Position numbers and translations under genes: made by a program. DNA of 15,587 nucleotides, from assembly GCA_910583795.1 (NCBI GenBank), contig CAJTZQ010000077.1, forward strand, positions 1 to 15,587, in the 5' to 3' direction. Positions within the stretch are counted from its first letter, which is position 1. Every line of letters starts with the position of its first letter. Shown in pieces: positions 6,531 through 14,665 of the stretch. The DNA comes from an uncultured Muribaculaceae bacterium (GTDB lineage Bacteria; Bacteroidota; Bacteroidia; Bacteroidales; Muribaculaceae). Under the pieces are notes generated by a model. That model was not told the DNA's origin. It did no database searches and saw only the letters and a list, made by a program, of their open reading frames with translations.

Positions 6531-8861
6531 TTATTTCATAAGATCTAATCGGGAAGCATCTCCGACAACCCAGACAATATCCCCCTCCCTTAATATCGTA
6601 GAAGGTCCGGGTTGTTCAAATTCATCTTCACCTCTCTGCACCTTTACAATCATACTATAGAAATCAGTGCGTAGATTGGTCTGTCCGAGAGGCATATCAA
6701 TAATTGGCGACTTTGATGTAAGCCTGATGCTTCGAAGAACTATTTCCGGTTGAGTGGTCTGTACAGACTGGAAAGCTTTTTCGTCTCGTTCGATATCGTC
6801 GTTAAGTTTTTTGATCTGTTCGTCCGTACCGATCACACCGAGAACATCTCCGGGGAATATTCTGGCATCGACAGAGGGCAGCGGCATCATCCGGTCGCCT
6901 CTCTGAATGCTTGACACGCTCACTCCATAATCATCTCTTAATCCGGAATCTTTCAACCGGTCACCAACAAACGGACAATAAGCCCCGACTTGGATATATG
7001 CCTGGTGAAGATCGCTTACAAGGTTATTGTTCAGCCCGAGGCGTGTGTTTTCGCGTATGTTGAGATTGTCGATAAATTTCTTTTCCATATTGCCATATCT
7101 CGACATCAGTTTCGAAGATGCGAAAATGATTATCAAAGCAAAGAAGACAACGCCTGCAATCCAAGCAATCAAGGAATTATACGCTATCGTCATCAAATAG
7201 ACTATGAAAAACAAGGTGACGAGATAGCGTATGATTTTCATTGCCACAAGCGGGACATCATAAAAACTTGCCGAAGCATGAAGCTTCATTTTTTCATCAG
7301 GTTTTGTTGAACTGAAAGAAAGAGCGAACAGGAATGGGAGCATGCAGGCAAACGTGATTGCTGTGGCAGACAGTCTCCCCCAATCACCCAGATATTGTTT
7401 ACATAAGGGGAAGAGGAATTGTTTTGACATGAGTATTATGGCAAGCAACACTACGGAATAGAGCACTATTCTCCATACATATCGGCTCAAGATGTCACGC
7501 CATAAGCGTTTGGTTTCGCTTGAGTCGGTCACCTGTTTTGAATATCTGTCGATAAGAAATCCAAGTTTTGCCGGCAGATGCTTTTCAACGATATCATAAG
7601 CCGGTTGAGACATTTTTACAAAATACGGAGTGGTGAATATAGTAATTACAGAAACCGCTACGATAATAGGGTATAGGGAAGGTTCGAGCACTCCGAGACT
7701 CATACCCAAAGAAGCAATGATGAAAGAGAATTCACCCACTTGTGTCAAAGTGAATCCGCTTTCAATTGCAACGCGAAGTGTTTGACCGGTAGCCAACATT
7801 CCAAGTGTTCCGAAGAATATCATTCCGCAGATGACAACCACAGCCAGAAGTAGTATCTCCCACCAATATGCAACGAGTATACCCGGGTCTACCATCATGC
7901 CAACAGAGATAAAGAATACAGAGCCGAAAAGGTCTTTCACAGGCTGAACCACTCTTTCCATTCTCTCTGCCGCCATCGTGCCCGCAAGAATAGAGCCCAT
8001 GACAAAAGCACCAAGTTCCAAAGAAAAACCGCATGTCACTGAAAAGACAGCCATTGAGAAGCATAACCCCATTGCTACAATAAGCAAAGTTTCATCGTTA
8101 AGGAAACTTTTTACTTTGGTAAGGAATGTAGGTAGTAAATAGACTCCGACAACAAACCATATTATCAGGAAAAATACTAATTTACCGATAGAAAAAAGCA
8201 GCTCCATGCCTTCTACATTTCCCATAGCCAGAGAAGACAATAAGACAAGCATTAAGACAGCAAAAAGGTCTTCTATAATGAGAACGGCGAGCACAAGGGA
8301 TGCAAATTTCTTCTGTCGCATACCCAGATCAGTTAGGGTTTTAAGAATGATGGTGGTGCTCGACATCGAAATCATTCCGCCAAGGAAAATGCAGTTAATG
8401 GAGTTAAGATGTAATATTTTTCCGACTCCAAAACCGGCAAACGTCATTCCTGTGATTATTATCAAAGCTGTGATTATCGCCGACGACCCTGCATTCATCA
8501 GTTTCTTAAAGCTGAATTCAAGTCCGAGGGTAAACATAAGGACTACGATGCCGAGATCTGCCCAAAATTCGATGTTGTCGAGATTTGAAATCGACGGGAG
8601 GTATACGAATTTAGGGCTTGCAAGAAATCCTGCAAGAATGTAACCCAACACCACCGGTTGTTTAAGCTTTTTGAACAAAAGAGTCACAACGGCTCCTAAA
8701 AGAAGAATCCAAGCAAGGTCGCCTATGAGTCCGTTTGTGTGGTCTTCTTCTGCAGAAGCGTGATTGTCACCGTTGATTTCAGTATAAGCAGCAGTCTCCA
8801 CGTCTGAGACAGTTTCCTGGATCGCGGTTTCCAGATCGTAAGAGATTGGTAGAGTTATCAT
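6531..8861 (-). CDS. KefB/CPA2-type cation:proton antiporter with RCK_C-like tail
   Basis: Inner-membrane antiporter of 776 aa. After an acidic 45-residue N-terminus there is a full Na+/H+ exchanger domain (about 46-415) with CPA2 signatures: KKLKQPVVLGYILAGF (64-80), LGIVVLMFTLGLEFS (103-117), GGMISMSSTTIILK (161-174), the acidic pair E197-D198 in LIIEDLFAVL, LELGAFVMGSILAGT (281-295) and LTQVGEFSFIIASLG (372-386). A second membrane module with about four helices (462-583) follows. The soluble tail (about 610-776) looks like two RCK_C/TrkA_C ligand-binding units (GDVLGVIGTD and GDIVWVVGDA strands). No nucleotide-binding RCK_N domain is seen. It likely moves K+ or Na+ against protons under ligand control. 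It starts 27 nt after the permease gene stop, so they form an operon ended by the terminator at 6456-6502. Confidence 0.92.
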   Translation of the reverse strand: MITLPISYDLETAIQETVSDVETAAYTEINGDNHASAEEDHTNGLIGDLAWILLLGAVVTLLFKKLKQPVVLGYILAGFLASPKFVYLPSISNLDNIEFWADLGIVVLMFTLGLEFSFKKLMNAGSSAIITALIIITGMTFAGFGVGKILHLNSINCIFLGGMISMSSTTIILKTLTDLGMRQKKFASLVLAVLIIEDLFAVLMLVLLSSLAMGNVEGMELLFSIGKLVFFLIIWFVVGVYLLPTFLTKVKSFLNDETLLIVAMGLCFSMAVFSVTCGFSLELGAFVMGSILAGTMAAERMERVVQPVKDLFGSVFFISVGMMVDPGILVAYWWEILLLAVVVICGMIFFGTLGMLATGQTLRVAIESGFTLTQVGEFSFIIASLGMSLGVLEPSLYPIIVAVSVITIFTTPYFVKMSQPAYDIVEKHLPAKLGFLIDRYSKQVTDSSETKRLWRDILSRYVWRIVLYSVVLLAIILMSKQFLFPLCKQYLGDWGRLSATAITFACMLPFLFALSFSSTKPDEKMKLHASASFYDVPLVAMKIIRYLVTLFFIVYLMTIAYNSLIAWIAGVVFFALIIIFASSKLMSRYGNMEKKFIDNLNIRENTRLGLNNNLVSDLHQAYIQVGAYCPFVGDRLKDSGLRDDYGVSVSSIQRGDRMMPLPSVDARIFPGDVLGVIGTDEQIKKLNDDIERDEKAFQSVQTTQPEIVLRSIRLTSKSPIIDMPLGQTNLRTDFYSMIVKVQRGEDEFEQPGPSTILREGDIVWVVGDASRLDLMK

Positions 8862-8888
8862 CCGTTTTTATGATATATAAGTCAATGA

Positions 8889-10007
8889 TTATTCGTCAGA
8901 TTCAGGGATGTGCCTCCCATATCTTTGCACTACATAGATATCGTAGTATGAAAGGAGGAGGGTGGTGAGTGGAAGAGCTATAATAAGCCCCATAAATCCA
9001 AGCAGAGATCCCCATATCGAGAGGGAAAGAAGAATGATAGCAGGATTCAACCCCATGGCTTTACCCATTATTTTAGGAGTGAGGATGAGGTCCTGTATAC
9101 ACTGGACAATGATATAGACAGCCATGCTCTCCCAAAATATTACCCAGAAATCGACGCCTGTGCTTGCAGTGCAGACTATACACAGCATCACGGTTATAGG
9201 GAGAGAGATCAGCTGCAGATATGGAACCATATTTAGAATCCCTATAAACAATCCGAGCACCACCCCCATAGGCAGCCCGATTATCAGAAAACCTATAGAG
9301 AACAATATCCCGACAATAAACGCGATTAAAAATTGACCTCGGAAATATCGGTTCATGGCATTTTTAATGTCGTTACCAATTTGATATGCCCATTTGCGAT
9401 GATTGACGGGGACGAGATGCTTGAATCCTTGCATGATTCTCTCATAATCAAGCATTATGAAAATAACATAGAGCACTACAATCAGCCAGCTGAGAACCCC
9501 GAATAAAAAGGCGAAACCGGAACTAAGAAATGTCCAGGATGATGAAATCGTGCTTTTGATAAGTTCTTTCCATTCCTCTTTGGAAAGCAATTTAGAGATT
9601 CTTTCAAAGTCGATATTCTCTCTTAAAAAAGAATGGATGCTGTCCGAAAAGTGAGGTATCTGAATTTTTGTAGAGGCATAGTGGCGAAGCATCTGTGTCA
9701 TTTCGTTGGTTTCTGACACAAGATATGGAATAAAGATTATGAAGAATCCGGCTACTATTACTGAGACTTCAAACAGTGTGAGAAGCACAGGAACAAACCT
9801 TGTTTGCAGTTTTGTGATTTTCATGTTCCATCTCACAATTGGTTCAAGCATGTAGGCAATAAGGCAAGCTACTAAAAATGGGAGAAGGACACCCTTCAGT
9901 AATTCGAGCATAAAAAGGATTCCAATCAAGAGAATGACTGTAAACGTAATCCTGACCACTCTGTCGAAAGTGTAGGGGCGTCTGACGGGAGAGTCTGAAA
10001 TATCCAT
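8889..10007 (-). CDS. AI-2E/PerM-family membrane permease
   Basis: An inner-membrane protein of 372 aa of the AI-2 exporter-like superfamily. It shows the usual plan: paired N-terminal helices (about 20-60, FTVILLIGILFMLELLKG and PFLVACLIAYMLEPIV), a helix near 75-95, an extramembrane stretch (about 95-155), then a C-terminal bundle with the family signature QDLILTPKIMGKAMGLNPAI and SIWGSLLGFMGLIIALP before the end. Members have been linked to autoinducer-2 export or Na+/H+ exchange; substrate cannot be told here. I chose the ATG at 10007 over a TTG at 10052 because a well-spaced promoter (10041-10071) lies just upstream and would exclude the longer form. The KefB-type antiporter follows after 27 nt. 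Confidence 0.9.
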   Translation of the reverse strand: MDISDSPVRRPYTFDRVVRITFTVILLIGILFMLELLKGVLLPFLVACLIAYMLEPIVRWNMKITKLQTRFVPVLLTLFEVSVIVAGFFIIFIPYLVSETNEMTQMLRHYASTKIQIPHFSDSIHSFLRENIDFERISKLLSKEEWKELIKSTISSSWTFLSSGFAFLFGVLSWLIVVLYVIFIMLDYERIMQGFKHLVPVNHRKWAYQIGNDIKNAMNRYFRGQFLIAFIVGILFSIGFLIIGLPMGVVLGLFIGILNMVPYLQLISLPITVMLCIVCTASTGVDFWVIFWESMAVYIIVQCIQDLILTPKIMGKAMGLNPAIILLSLSIWGSLLGFMGLIIALPLTTLLLSYYDIYVVQRYGRHIPESDE

Positions 10008-10040
10008 CGGAATTTTGGTTAGCGGAATTATTTTCAGTTG

Positions 10041-10071
10041 TAAAATTAGCAACTATTTCTCAAGTGACAAA
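10041..10071 (-). promoter_or_regulatory. Promoter of the permease-antiporter operon
   Basis: On the minus strand, TTTG (10068-10071) is followed after exactly 19 nt by TAATTTTA (10041-10048), one mismatch from the -7 box TAnnTTTG. This is the best-formed promoter in the window. It leaves about 30 nt to the ATG at 10007 and supports that start. Confidence 0.6.
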
Positions 10072-10074
10072 AAA

Positions 10075-10108
10075 CTTGAACAAAATTCCGAAAACTTTTG
10101 TAACTTTG
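10075..10108 (+). promoter_or_regulatory. Promoter of the dacB cluster
   Basis: TAACTTTG at 10101-10108 is an exact -7 box (TAnnTTTG), and CTTG at 10075-10078 may serve as -33 with a 22-nt spacer, slightly long. It lies 64 nt before the dacB ATG and is back to back with the minus-strand promoter, the two -33 regions nearly touching. Confidence 0.5.
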
Positions 10109-10172
10109 TAGACTCAGATTGATGTCGATTCAATGATTTTTTGTTTCAAATGACGTCACACCAAATTTAAGA

Positions 10173-11435
10173 ATGACTAAAAAGATATTATTAATAATTG
10201 CGCTTATTGCTTGCTGGGCAGACTCCATGGCACAGGATGCAAATCCTGTGGTTGAACGTTTTGTCAAAGCAAGCGGAATAAAACCTGAGTCGGTGGCTGT
10301 GATGATCACCGACCTGTCAGACAATAAGGTAATAGGAAGTCACAACATTTCGACACCGTTGATCCCGGCTTCTATTATGAAGTCTGTCACAACTGCGGCA
10401 TTGCTGAATAAGGTCGGTCCGAATTATCGTTATCATACCGGGATATTTATTGACGGTCCGCTTGACATGGGTATCTTACGGGGAAATTTAGTGATAGTCG
10501 GGGCATGCGACCCATCGGTTAATTCTATGTCTGAGCCATATGGTCAGAATATAATAGAGGAAATAACAGATGCATTGCGTCTTGCAGGAATAAACAAAAT
10601 TGAAGGCAAGATAATTATAGACGAATCAGAATTTGCAGGCAGTCCAAGACCGGATTCCTGGATGGCTGCGGATTTCAGAGAATCATATGGCACAGGGATA
10701 CATGCCTTCAATTTTGAAAACAACGCAAGAGGTGGCAGATCTGTGGAAAATCCATCATCTGTTTTTATTTCAAGGTTGAAATCGGCTCTTGCCAAGGAGA
10801 TGATCTCCATAGATGAAAAGGATTTGGGAATTGGGAAGAGAACACAGATATTTGATCATGTTTCACCTCCAATAGATGAAATTATGCGTTCTTGCATGAT
10901 GAGAAGCGACAATATGTTTGCTGAAGCAATGCTTCGTACATATGGTAAGCTTGAAGGCAAGGATGGCTCCACTCCAAGTGCGGCGAACCGTGAGTATGCT
11001 TTTTGGGTTGAAAGGAAAATGCCTATGGAGGGTGTGGAGATAATCGACGGTTCAGGACTTTCCCGCCAAAACAGGGTGACGGCTGAGTTTATGAACGGCA
11101 TTTTGACTCAGATGAGTGGAGATGCCACATACGCTTCCTTTTTTCCACTTGCCGGACAGGAAGGGACATTGAAAAAATTTCTTGCAGAAACTCCTCTTGA
11201 CAGCTATATAGCCATGAAGACAGGAAGCATGAAAGGAATTCAGTGTTATGCCGGGTATAAGCTCGATGAAGATTATGTGCCGACACACTCCGTGGTCATC
11301 ATAATGAACGACATAGTCGGGAAGCGCGACCGGGTAAGGAAAGCTGCCGAAAATATGTTGTTGGATATATTTATTAACGAACCAAAGCAAGTTGAGCCAA
11401 ATCAACAGGTTATAAATTCAGAAGAAGATGAATAA
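10173..11435 (+). CDS. dacB: D-alanyl-D-alanine carboxypeptidase/endopeptidase, PBP4 (peptidase S13)
   Basis: Periplasmic penicillin-binding protein that removes terminal D-Ala from peptidoglycan stem peptides and may cut D-Ala-mDAP cross-links. The signal peptide is residues 1-20 (SMA before QD). The three active-site motifs are in order: S67-I-M-K70 (catalytic Ser67), S245-D-N247, and K349-T-G-S352. The insert region between motifs one and two (about 100-230, with GACDPS, DESEF and SWMAADF) is typical of class C PBP4, as is DGSGLSRQNRVT (292-303). The 420-aa length is normal. A charged glutamate-rich tail ends the protein. Its stop overlaps the start of the next gene by 8 nt, pointing to translational coupling. 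It is first in a run with the acidic protein, rsmI and the Cbp1-like lipoprotein. Confidence 0.93.
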   Translation: MTKKILLIIALIACWADSMAQDANPVVERFVKASGIKPESVAVMITDLSDNKVIGSHNISTPLIPASIMKSVTTAALLNKVGPNYRYHTGIFIDGPLDMGILRGNLVIVGACDPSVNSMSEPYGQNIIEEITDALRLAGINKIEGKIIIDESEFAGSPRPDSWMAADFRESYGTGIHAFNFENNARGGRSVENPSSVFISRLKSALAKEMISIDEKDLGIGKRTQIFDHVSPPIDEIMRSCMMRSDNMFAEAMLRTYGKLEGKDGSTPSAANREYAFWVERKMPMEGVEIIDGSGLSRQNRVTAEFMNGILTQMSGDATYASFFPLAGQEGTLKKFLAETPLDSYIAMKTGSMKGIQCYAGYKLDEDYVPTHSVVIIMNDIVGKRDRVRKAAENMLLDIFINEPKQVEPNQQVINSEEDE

Positions 11436-12198
11436 AGAAGAATTAAACTGTCTGCTTGATAATATTTATGAATTGGAAGGGTTAGTGCATCTTGCGCTTG
11501 CCCGCGAAGATTGTCCGCAATCGCTCCCGGAGTTGATTGTGCGTAAAGCAAACTCTTTGACTCAGCTTGTAAATACAATAGGGGCAGATTCCCAAATCAA
11601 TCAAAGTGAACCTGAAGCAGTTTCTGATAATGCAGAAAACTCTGAGATTGAAATAAACACTGAGATTGAAGAAAACGATGTTGATGGAGTGCCGGAAGAG
11701 ATCGTTTCTGAAGAAGATGAAGAATGTAGCGGTAATGAAGCTGTCGCTATAGTTGAAGTTAATACAGAAGTCGAAAAGCAAGGGGAAGACAATCTGCATG
11801 AAATCAGTGATATGCCGGATAGCGATATCCTGAATAAGGTCAGCGAATCAGAACCTGTGGCGGCTACGGCAATTGAAGAAATCGGGGAGCCGGAAGTTGA
11901 TGAAATGGATGAGCCCGCGTTTGCTTCATACACTTTGCCGAGCGAAAAAACTGCACCAAAGCCACACAAGATTGTAGAACCTCGTGGCAAGCTTGTCTTT
12001 ACTATTAATGACAGATACAGATTCAAACGTGATCTGTTTTGTAATTCTGACGCCGATTTCAACACGACACTTGCACTTGTTGCTTCCATGGACAGTTATG
12101 ATGAGGCGGAAGATTATTTCCTTGGGGAGCTTCAGTGGAATCCACAAAGAGAAGAAGTGATTGATTTTCTTGAAATTCTTAAGAATTATTTCAAATAA
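11428..12198 (+). CDS. Acidic protein of unknown function (256 aa)
   Basis: A cytoplasmic-looking protein without signal peptide or membrane segment. Three parts can be seen. The N-terminal 52 residues are a helical segment (MNKEELNCLLDNIYELEGLVHLAL). Residues about 58-168 form a very acidic, probably unstructured linker rich in Glu, Asp, Ser and Val. The C-terminal 70 residues (about 187-256, GKLVFTINDRYRFKRDLF ... SYDEAEDYFLGELQWNP) form a compact aromatic-rich domain. From memory, similar proteins with the same end domains and a variable linker are common in Bacteroidales, but I know of no function. The start overlaps dacB by 8 nt and rsmI follows 46 nt downstream. Confidence 0.8.
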   Translation: MNKEELNCLLDNIYELEGLVHLALAREDCPQSLPELIVRKANSLTQLVNTIGADSQINQSEPEAVSDNAENSEIEINTEIEENDVDGVPEEIVSEEDEECSGNEAVAIVEVNTEVEKQGEDNLHEISDMPDSDILNKVSESEPVAATAIEEIGEPEVDEMDEPAFASYTLPSEKTAPKPHKIVEPRGKLVFTINDRYRFKRDLFCNSDADFNTTLALVASMDSYDEAEDYFLGELQWNPQREEVIDFLEILKNYFK

Positions 12199-12244
12199 GG
12201 CGCTACTTATTGGTTTACCCTTCCCTTATATAAAGATCAGGTTT

Positions 12245-12943
12245 ATGAGTGGTAAATTATACATTGTTCCCACCCCTGTGGGCAACCTGGAAGATATGAC
12301 ATTCAGAGCTGTAGAGGTGTTGAAAAATGCAGATCTGATACTTGCCGAGGATACAAGGACCTCGGGAGTTTTGCTGAAGCATTACGACATATCGGCACCT
12401 ATGCGCAGCCATCATAAGTTTAATGAGCATGAGGAGGCTCCAAAGATAGCTGAAAGGGTATTGGGGGGTGAAAACATCGCATTGATTTCAGATGCCGGCA
12501 CACCGGGCATTTCAGATCCCGGTTTTATGCTTAGCAGGGAATGCAGGAGATTGGGGGCAGATGTTGAATGCCTGCCGGGAGCGACGGCATTCGTGCCTGC
12601 GTTGGTGGCATCCGGATTGCCGTGTGACCGGTTTGTGTTCGAAGGCTTTTTGCCTCCTAAAAAAGGGAGGGCGACAAGGCTGTCGTTACTTTCCGACGAC
12701 GACAGGACTATTGTGATTTATGAATCTCCTAAAAGATTGCCGCGCACTTTGCGCCAACTTGCAGAAAGTTTTGGCGAGGAAAGAGATGCATGTGTGTGTA
12801 GAGAGATTTCAAAAATACATGAAACATATCATCGTGGCACACTTGGTGAACTTTCAAAATATTTTGAATCGAACCAACCCAAGGGTGAAATCGTTATTAT
12901 TATCGGAGGCCGTGCCAAAAAAACACGCGACTCTGAAGATTAA
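12245..12943 (+). CDS. rsmI: 16S rRNA (cytidine-1402-2'-O)-methyltransferase RsmI
   Basis: SAM-dependent tetrapyrrole-methylase-fold enzyme that 2'-O-methylates C1402 of 16S rRNA in the ribosomal P site, in the cytoplasm. The signatures are clear: LYIVPTPVGNLEDMTFRA near the start, LAEDTR (33-38), HHKFNEHE (56-63), ALISDAGTPGISDPG (79-93), CLPGATAFVPALVASGLP (109-126), FEGFLPPKKGR (132-142) and YESPKRL. At 232 aa it ends after GEIVIIIGG and lacks the extra C-terminal domain of the longer E. coli protein (about 286 aa), as is usual in this phylum. An in-frame ATG at 12161 would add 28 residues inside the previous gene; the ATG at 12245 starts exactly where the family does. Confidence 0.95.
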   Translation: MSGKLYIVPTPVGNLEDMTFRAVEVLKNADLILAEDTRTSGVLLKHYDISAPMRSHHKFNEHEEAPKIAERVLGGENIALISDAGTPGISDPGFMLSRECRRLGADVECLPGATAFVPALVASGLPCDRFVFEGFLPPKKGRATRLSLLSDDDRTIVIYESPKRLPRTLRQLAESFGEERDACVCREISKIHETYHRGTLGELSKYFESNQPKGEIVIIIGGRAKKTRDSED

Positions 12944-12996
12944 ACTTAAAACTATAAACTATAACCGCGGCAATGCCGCCAAAACAAATATTCAAG

Positions 12997-13860
12997 ATGA
13001 AGAAAAGTTTTATCATTTTAGGAATTGGGGCATTTTTGCTCGCATCCTGCTCAGGCAACAGCAAAAAATTAGCTGAAGATTCGGCACGTATCGTAGAACT
13101 TCAGGCAGACTACGCCGAGGCTAACAGTTTTAATGACTCTCTTATGCTCCTTATGGGAGATATCTATACCGGTCTTGATTCAATCAATATGCAGGAGGGT
13201 CTACTATATAACATGGGTTCCGGTGATAATGTAGACCGCCGTGCAGAGATCCGTCAGAATCTTGCCAATATCAAGGCACGTCTCGCTTCTAACAAGGCAC
13301 TTCTTGCAGACATGGAAGCAAAGCTTAGAGCAAGCGGCAAAGAGAATAGCGTGATGGGTAAGACTATCACCCAGCTCAAGGATCGTATCGCGCAGCAGGA
13401 TCAGAAAATTTCTCAGCTTGAGTCAGATCTTGCTTCTGCAAAGGGTCAGATCGAACAATTGACCACACAGGTGACTGAAACTCAGGAGCAGGTAAAGGCT
13501 GAGACGGAAGCCAAGGAAGCAGCTCAAGCGGCTACCGAGGCTGTTGAAAACGCGGCTAATACTGTTTATTATGCCATGGGAACAAATAAAGAGCTTAAGA
13601 AGAATGGTCTTCTTGAGAAGAAATTCCTCGGTCAGACAAAAGTGCTAAAGGGAGATTTCAATGAATCTTATTTCACCAAGGCAGACAAGCGTTCTCTTTC
13701 TGTAATTCCTACCGGTAGCAAGAAAGTCAAGATTTGGACTAATATGCCGGAGGGTTCTTATCAGATTGAGGAGAATGCTGATAAGACCAAAACAATCCGT
13801 ATCACCAATGCCAAGCAATTCTGGAGTATGACTCCTTTCCTTGTAATCCAGGTTGATTAA
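12997..13860 (+). CDS. Coiled-coil lipoprotein, Cbp1-like (putative collagen-binding adhesin family)
   Basis: A 287-aa envelope lipoprotein. The signal peptide MKKSFIILGIGAFLLASC ends in lipobox LASC with lipidated Cys18. Residues about 25-185 are a long coiled coil, with heptad-rich segments (QLKDRIAQQDQKISQLESD) and an alanine-rich end (EAAQAATEAVENAA). The C-terminal domain (188-287) starts NTVYYAMGTNKELKKNG and ends NAKQFWSMTPFLVIQVD. This arrangement matches what I recall of the Bacteroidetes family called Cbp1-type collagen-binding adhesins; binding is inferred from the family and is not visible here. I chose the ATG at 12997, which puts the signal peptide at the start; an ATG at 12973 would add eight residues. 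The gene follows rsmI by 53 nt and ends at a terminator. Confidence 0.8.
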   Translation: MKKSFIILGIGAFLLASCSGNSKKLAEDSARIVELQADYAEANSFNDSLMLLMGDIYTGLDSINMQEGLLYNMGSGDNVDRRAEIRQNLANIKARLASNKALLADMEAKLRASGKENSVMGKTITQLKDRIAQQDQKISQLESDLASAKGQIEQLTTQVTETQEQVKAETEAKEAAQAATEAVENAANTVYYAMGTNKELKKNGLLEKKFLGQTKVLKGDFNESYFTKADKRSLSVIPTGSKKVKIWTNMPEGSYQIEENADKTKTIRITNAKQFWSMTPFLVIQVD

Positions 13861-13905
13861 TGATTACCATTAAAGTTAATAGATGCTTCTTTTGAAGCTG
13901 TGAAT

Positions 13906-13942
13906 AAAATGGAGGCACTTATATAAAGTGTCTCCATTTTTT
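13906..13942 (+). terminator. Rho-independent terminator after the Cbp1-like gene
   Basis: Arms 13906-13920 and 13926-13940 pair over 15 positions (AAAATGGAGGCACTT with its complement, one G-U pair) around the loop ATATA. The right arm ends in TTTT and continues TT, giving the U tract. It lies 46 nt after the stop at 13860 and closes the dacB to Cbp1-like run. Confidence 0.88.
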
Positions 13943-13943
13943 G

Positions 13944-13951
13944 TAATTTTG
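13944..13951 (+). promoter_or_regulatory. -7 box of the SPOR-lipoprotein gene
   Basis: TAATTTTG fits TAnnTTTG exactly and directly follows the terminator, so its -33 region would lie inside the terminator stem; no TTTG is seen there. The leader would be about 65 nt and contains a short hairpin, GCTCAC (13972-13977) with GTGAGC (13983-13988) around CTTAA. Confidence 0.5.
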
Positions 13952-14023
13952 CAGATTTGAGGGATTGATGCGCTCACCTTAAGTGAGCTTGCGAAATTTA
14001 AATAATATTTAAACACTGTAGAT

Positions 14024-14545
14024 ATGTGTAGTTTAATAAAGAAATTAAGTATCGTTTTATTGACACTGGTTTCAATGACGATCGTGGGATGTAAACCTAC
14101 GGAGAAAAACTATCAGTCGGCATACGATGCCGCCGTCAATAAACGCCAGGCTTCTGAGACTCTTGATTCCGAGTTAGGGATCCCGGGAGGCAAACTTCAG
14201 CAAGTGGATGGTCCGGCGACAAGGATCGTAAACGGTGACACGGTTTATGTGACGGTTCAACATCTTAAATTTATTGACGGTGTCGAACATGAAATGCATC
14301 GTTATAATGTCGCGGTGTGTGCATATAAAATGAAAACTAACTGTGCCGCCTTGGTTAGCGATCTGTTCTCCAAAGGTTATCAGGCATTCGGGGTGCAGAA
14401 TCCCGAAGGAATGTTTTATGTGATAGCCGGTTCGTTTGACTCGCTCGAAGAAGCCGCTACATTTGATAAATCATTTCAGGCAAAGGAAAAGAAACATGTC
14501 TATTCCGGACTTCCGTCAGCGCCTGTTATAATAGAGAAACGATAG
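14024..14545 (+). CDS. SPOR-domain lipoprotein
   Basis: A 173-aa envelope lipoprotein with signal peptide and lipobox IVGC (lipidated Cys23). After a linker (24-90) comes a C-terminal SPOR-like domain (about 93-160): YNVAVCAYKMKTNCAALVSDLF forms the first strand and helix, and GMFYVIAGSFDSLEEAATFDKSF the repeat. SPOR domains bind peptidoglycan stripped of stem peptides and often bring proteins to the division site, so a role in cell-wall or division-site biology is likely. The domain call rests on the pattern (two beta-alpha units, YxVxAGSF) rather than a search. It stands alone between a terminator and the small membrane protein gene. Confidence 0.8.
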   Translation: MCSLIKKLSIVLLTLVSMTIVGCKPTEKNYQSAYDAAVNKRQASETLDSELGIPGGKLQQVDGPATRIVNGDTVYVTVQHLKFIDGVEHEMHRYNVAVCAYKMKTNCAALVSDLFSKGYQAFGVQNPEGMFYVIAGSFDSLEEAATFDKSFQAKEKKHVYSGLPSAPVIIEKR

Positions 14546-14665
14546 CCTGAGCATGGTTGCCTTTGCCGATATGTGGAATGAACCAAATGGAGATTAATCA
14601 TGTTTCGATAGAGTAACGGCAAGTATTTTTAGCCGGATTGTTTAATATTATTAAATCAAAATGTT

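Noticed and set aside
8206..8643. 145-codon plus-strand frame opposite the KefB-type antiporter
   Set aside because: It lies wholly within the antiporter coding region, which has full family motifs; the frame is an antisense shadow.
10008..10052. TTG start 15 codons upstream for the AI-2E-type permease
   Set aside because: The best promoter match (10041-10071) would start transcription inside this extension, and the ATG at 10007 fits it.
11601..12089. 162-codon minus-strand frame rich in Ser and Thr
   Set aside because: It mirrors the acidic linker of the 256-aa protein (Glu/Asp codons read backwards as Ser, Phe and Leu). No start context or family supports it.
12161..12244. Upstream ATG for RsmI
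   Set aside because: The 28 extra residues lie partly in the preceding gene and are absent from the family, which begins at the glycine-lysine-leucine-tyrosine segment after the ATG at 12245.
12973..12996. Upstream ATG for the Cbp1-like lipoprotein
   Set aside because: It would place eight residues before the signal peptide. This ATG also overlaps the loop of a small GCGGC-AAT-GCCGC hairpin (12967-12979) that I judged too short to list.
14546..14665. Possible small RNA or regulatory leader before the GlsB-like gene
   Set aside because: Only a 6-bp long-range pairing (TTGCCG at 14563 with CGGCAA at 14617) and a weak -7-like box are seen, which is not enough.
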